From positions 50,363,905-50,427,904 of the forward strand of contig NC_067312.1 of NCBI RefSeq assembly GCF_020740795.1: a stretch of 64,000 nucleotides of DNA. Reading direction: 5' to 3'. The notes under the pieces were generated by a model that saw only the letters and a list, made by a program, of their open reading frames with translations, searched no databases and had not been told where the DNA came from. Position 1 is the stretch's first letter, and every line of letters begins with the position of its first letter. This document shows positions 61,701 to 64,000 of this stretch, piece after piece. The translations under genes were made by a program, and so were the position numbers. The stretch is from Apus apus (taxonomy: Eukaryota > Chordata > Aves > Apodiformes > Apodidae).

Positions 61701-63782
61701 ATACATTTTCTTCTTTTCATTGTAAGATATGTATTACTTCACCTGATCTCTCTTCTGAATCTTACCAACTATCAGGTTGACACTTCTGTTTTTCATGGCA
61801 GCACCTTCCTATTTGCAGAACCCTAAATAAAATCTGAGGATTGTTACTGTTTTTTATTACAATCCAAAGTATATCTGATTTGTTTGTTTCCTCAGTGTTT
61901 TTGTCTCTGATTATTACTATCTCTCTGTGTGTATATCTGTAATAGATTAATCAGAACTAAACAAAAAAAAAGTCAACTATCTTCCTTCAGGCAACCTCAC
62001 CGGATAAAAATAGTCTTCAAGGAAGTATCAGTTAAATCACACCCTGTTGGTGGGAAGTGTCATACCTGCCATTCTCATTTTTGTGACTACCTGTTGACAT
62101 TATTTCCATGTAAATTGGATATTATGAAAAATGAAGTTGATTTTTGACATATATTTTTACTATGATGATTTTGCCACAAAGCTTTTGTTGATTTTTTTCT
62201 TTTCATGCAGGCTGCCATGGTAGTTTGAATCCTTGCACAATATCAGTGTTCACAGCTTTTGAAACTGCAGGACATGGTAATTAACCCCATGGCTCCCTGT
62301 ATGGTCTGGTTTTCCAGTGCATAAAACTATCAAGCTTCCCTACAGACACGTCTTCTTTTTCTAAATACTGCATTGCAGTAATATGATCTGATGCAGTGTA
62401 CGCTGACACTTGGTAAACTTAAATGTACAGTGAGTTCACGTGATCTTATTCCTGGCCTGGAGCACGTTTTCTGTGCCTTGAGTGGCTGCTAAGCAGAATC
62501 TGATTGCCAAAAGAAGCATTAATTTTGTTACGCTTGTTTCGTGTTCTCATTTGAGATGTTGGCTAAAAATGTATTGTCAGACCTACTAATCATTAAAAAG
62601 TATGGATAGGTTTTTGAGAAATAAAAAATAGATGTTTTGAACCTTTGGGTGAGATATATTTGAGGAAGATTGATATTCAAAACACACAAAAGCATTTTGC
62701 ATCTCAAAAAATAACATAACCATCATTTTCTCCATACACTGTCTTTAGTTTCTGATAGATGTACAATCACATTTTGTCCATCTTTGTAAAACAAATTTAG
62801 AGTGATTTAAATCTTTACAAGGTTGTTGGCTCAGAGAACTGGATATGTTATATCAGTCCTTTTACCTTTAGCTTCTTAATTAAATCTTGCTGAGTTCTGC
62901 GAGTGTTTGAAAGTGCTAATCAGCTGGTGCTTTTAGTTGCATATTATTCTGCTTTTTCAGTCTGCTGTACTCCATGAGAACTAAACTTCAATGGAAAACA
63001 TTAAATAATTTAAAAATTAGTTTTGGTTAATCAAAACTTTAACTTAGATGAAGTTACTAAACTTCATGGACTTCAGTGAAGTGATAACTGAGCCTCTGTG
63101 TTCTTATGTGTGGATGGATCCCTATTAAAAAAAATAAACTTTTACTAAAATTACTGTCAAAGTCTTACATAATCTAATCCTTCCTTTTTTTCCATTTGTG
63201 TTTCATGTGACAATGCATGTGAACAAAAAAATTAACAAACTGTTAGCTATTGCCTACTCCCTAAATTTTAGAACATAAATTAGAGAAGAATGCCTCCTAT
63301 CTCAATCTCAGAGGTTACTTGATCTGCTCCTATTAAGTGTATTGAATAGTTTCAATAAGAAACCTGACTTAAATTGATTTCTGGTAATGATTGTGTGCTG
63401 AACTTGACATACCGGAAACTAAGTGTAAATAGAGGAAATAGAGATGCATTTGAAAGATCTATTTAAAAAGTAGATTCCTCCATTCATACAGCCTTATAAA
63501 AGGAGCTCATCTGACAGAAGCTGTCTAAGGAGTTTCTCTTTAAGAGTCGTTACCAGTCAATAGCTTTTCTTAGCAGTTCTCAAAAGGCAGAAAGTGATTA
63601 AAAAAATATTGAGGAAGCAGAGGAAAGATTTTTAACATGATTCTACTTGAATCCAGAAACTCCTTTCCTGGACTCCTTTGGACTTGGGTTTAGTGGTTTT
63701 ACTGAGACAAACAGCTGAGATTTTCATGAAGGTGCGACAAATACAAAAACTGAGAGTTTTGTGAATGTTAAGAATATGTGGA
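55790..63782. other. CAMK4 intron 1, unique AT-rich DNA
   Basis: Eight kilobases without a recognised exon or repeat family, apart from T14 at 60411-60424. Short open frames have no domain. This is the longest repeat-poor part of the window. Confidence 0.5.
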
Positions 63783-64000
63783 TTGCACAATTGCAAAGTG
63801 CCTGAAGCTAGCAGGGACTTCTGAAGATCCTCTAGTCATACTCCCATGCTCAAAACAGCTGCCGCTACAATAGGTTGCCCAGGACTAGGTGGGTTTTGAG
63901 TACCTCCAAGTGGGGAAACTCGAGCAACCTCTTTATGCAGCCCACCCTAGTGTTTGAGCAACCTCACAGTGATTTTTTTTTTCTTACACTTAAAAGGTAT
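63783..64000 (-). mobile_element. CR1 LINE 3' end, cut by window edge
   Basis: Words in plus view: GACTTCTGAAGATCCTCTAG, then TAGGTTGCCCAGGACTAGGT and GGGTTTTGAGTACCTCCAAG, then AGTGTTTGAGCAACCTCACAGTGATT match the CR1 subfamily 3' end used in many birds (upstream of a TTTTTTTTC run). Diverged; continues beyond the window. Confidence 0.8.

Larger units (their letters stand above)
25625..64000 (+). other. CAMK4: CAMK4 intron 1 (partial, continues past window)
   Basis: Begins with a good donor, GTGAGA, at 25625. No continuation of the kinase domain (the GATSIVYRC-type glycine-loop sequence) was recognised downstream on the + strand by eye, so all 38,376 bases are treated as first intron. This is inference from absence: a short diverged exon could be missed. 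The first 100 bases are GC-rich and CpG-rich, then the sequence becomes AT-rich. Nine CR1 insertions or clusters lie inside it, six antisense and three sense to CAMK4. Confidence 0.75.

Noticed and set aside
25625..64000. CAMK4 exon 2 (glycine loop and beta-strand residues)
   Set aside because: Searched by eye for the SIVYRC and YALKV-type coding words on the + strand; no convincing candidate. A translated search with CaMKIV residues 55-120 would settle it.

Overview
The window looks like nuclear DNA from a bird. The strongest evidence is the repeat content: many CR1 (chicken repeat 1) LINE fragments on both strands, several ending in the diagnostic 8-base tail (ATTCTATG / CACAGAAT-type repeats), a few much older CR1/L3-like and MIR-like relics, and one probable retroviral LTR. 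The rest is AT-rich non-coding DNA. No mammalian SINE or L1 family was recognised. There are no bacterial features.

One host gene can be supported. A CpG-rich block (about 24.2-24.8 kb and 25.4-25.7 kb) surrounds the first coding exon of CAMK4, calcium/calmodulin-dependent protein kinase IV, on the + strand. Translation starts at 25458 and the exon ends at a GT donor after 25624. The remaining 38.4 kb to the window end is read as intron 1, because no second coding exon was found. In humans CAMK4 lies downstream of WDR36 in the same orientation, so bases 1 to about 24200 are probably intergenic, but nothing here identifies WDR36 directly.

Layout: 0.55-2.28 kb, two CR1 fragments joined tail to tail; 3.5-4.05 kb, probable solo LTR; 5.9-6.2 kb, old CR1/L3 relic; 10.3-13.1 kb, the longest CR1 copy, with endonuclease and reverse transcriptase remnants; 13.1-24.2 kb, unique AT-rich DNA with microsatellites and a candidate RFX X-box; 24.2-25.7 kb, CAMK4 promoter, purine array and exon 1; 25.6-64 kb, CAMK4 intron 1 with CR1 fragments at 27.8, 32.3, 38.1, 42.6-44.1, 45.5, 51.8, 52.5, 55.7 and 63.8 kb.

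The most striking feature is a 567-base almost pure purine tract (24808-25374) between the CpG island and the CAMK4 start codon. It has 49 AAGGG units in three runs separated by two identical interruptions, then about 27 GGAA units, then a GGGA run. Candidate splice sites at 24793 and 25416 flank it and would place it in a short 5' UTR intron. I found no new multi-gene system. The purine tract, its possible splicing and the bird serine run at the CAMK4 N-terminus are the items most worth following up.
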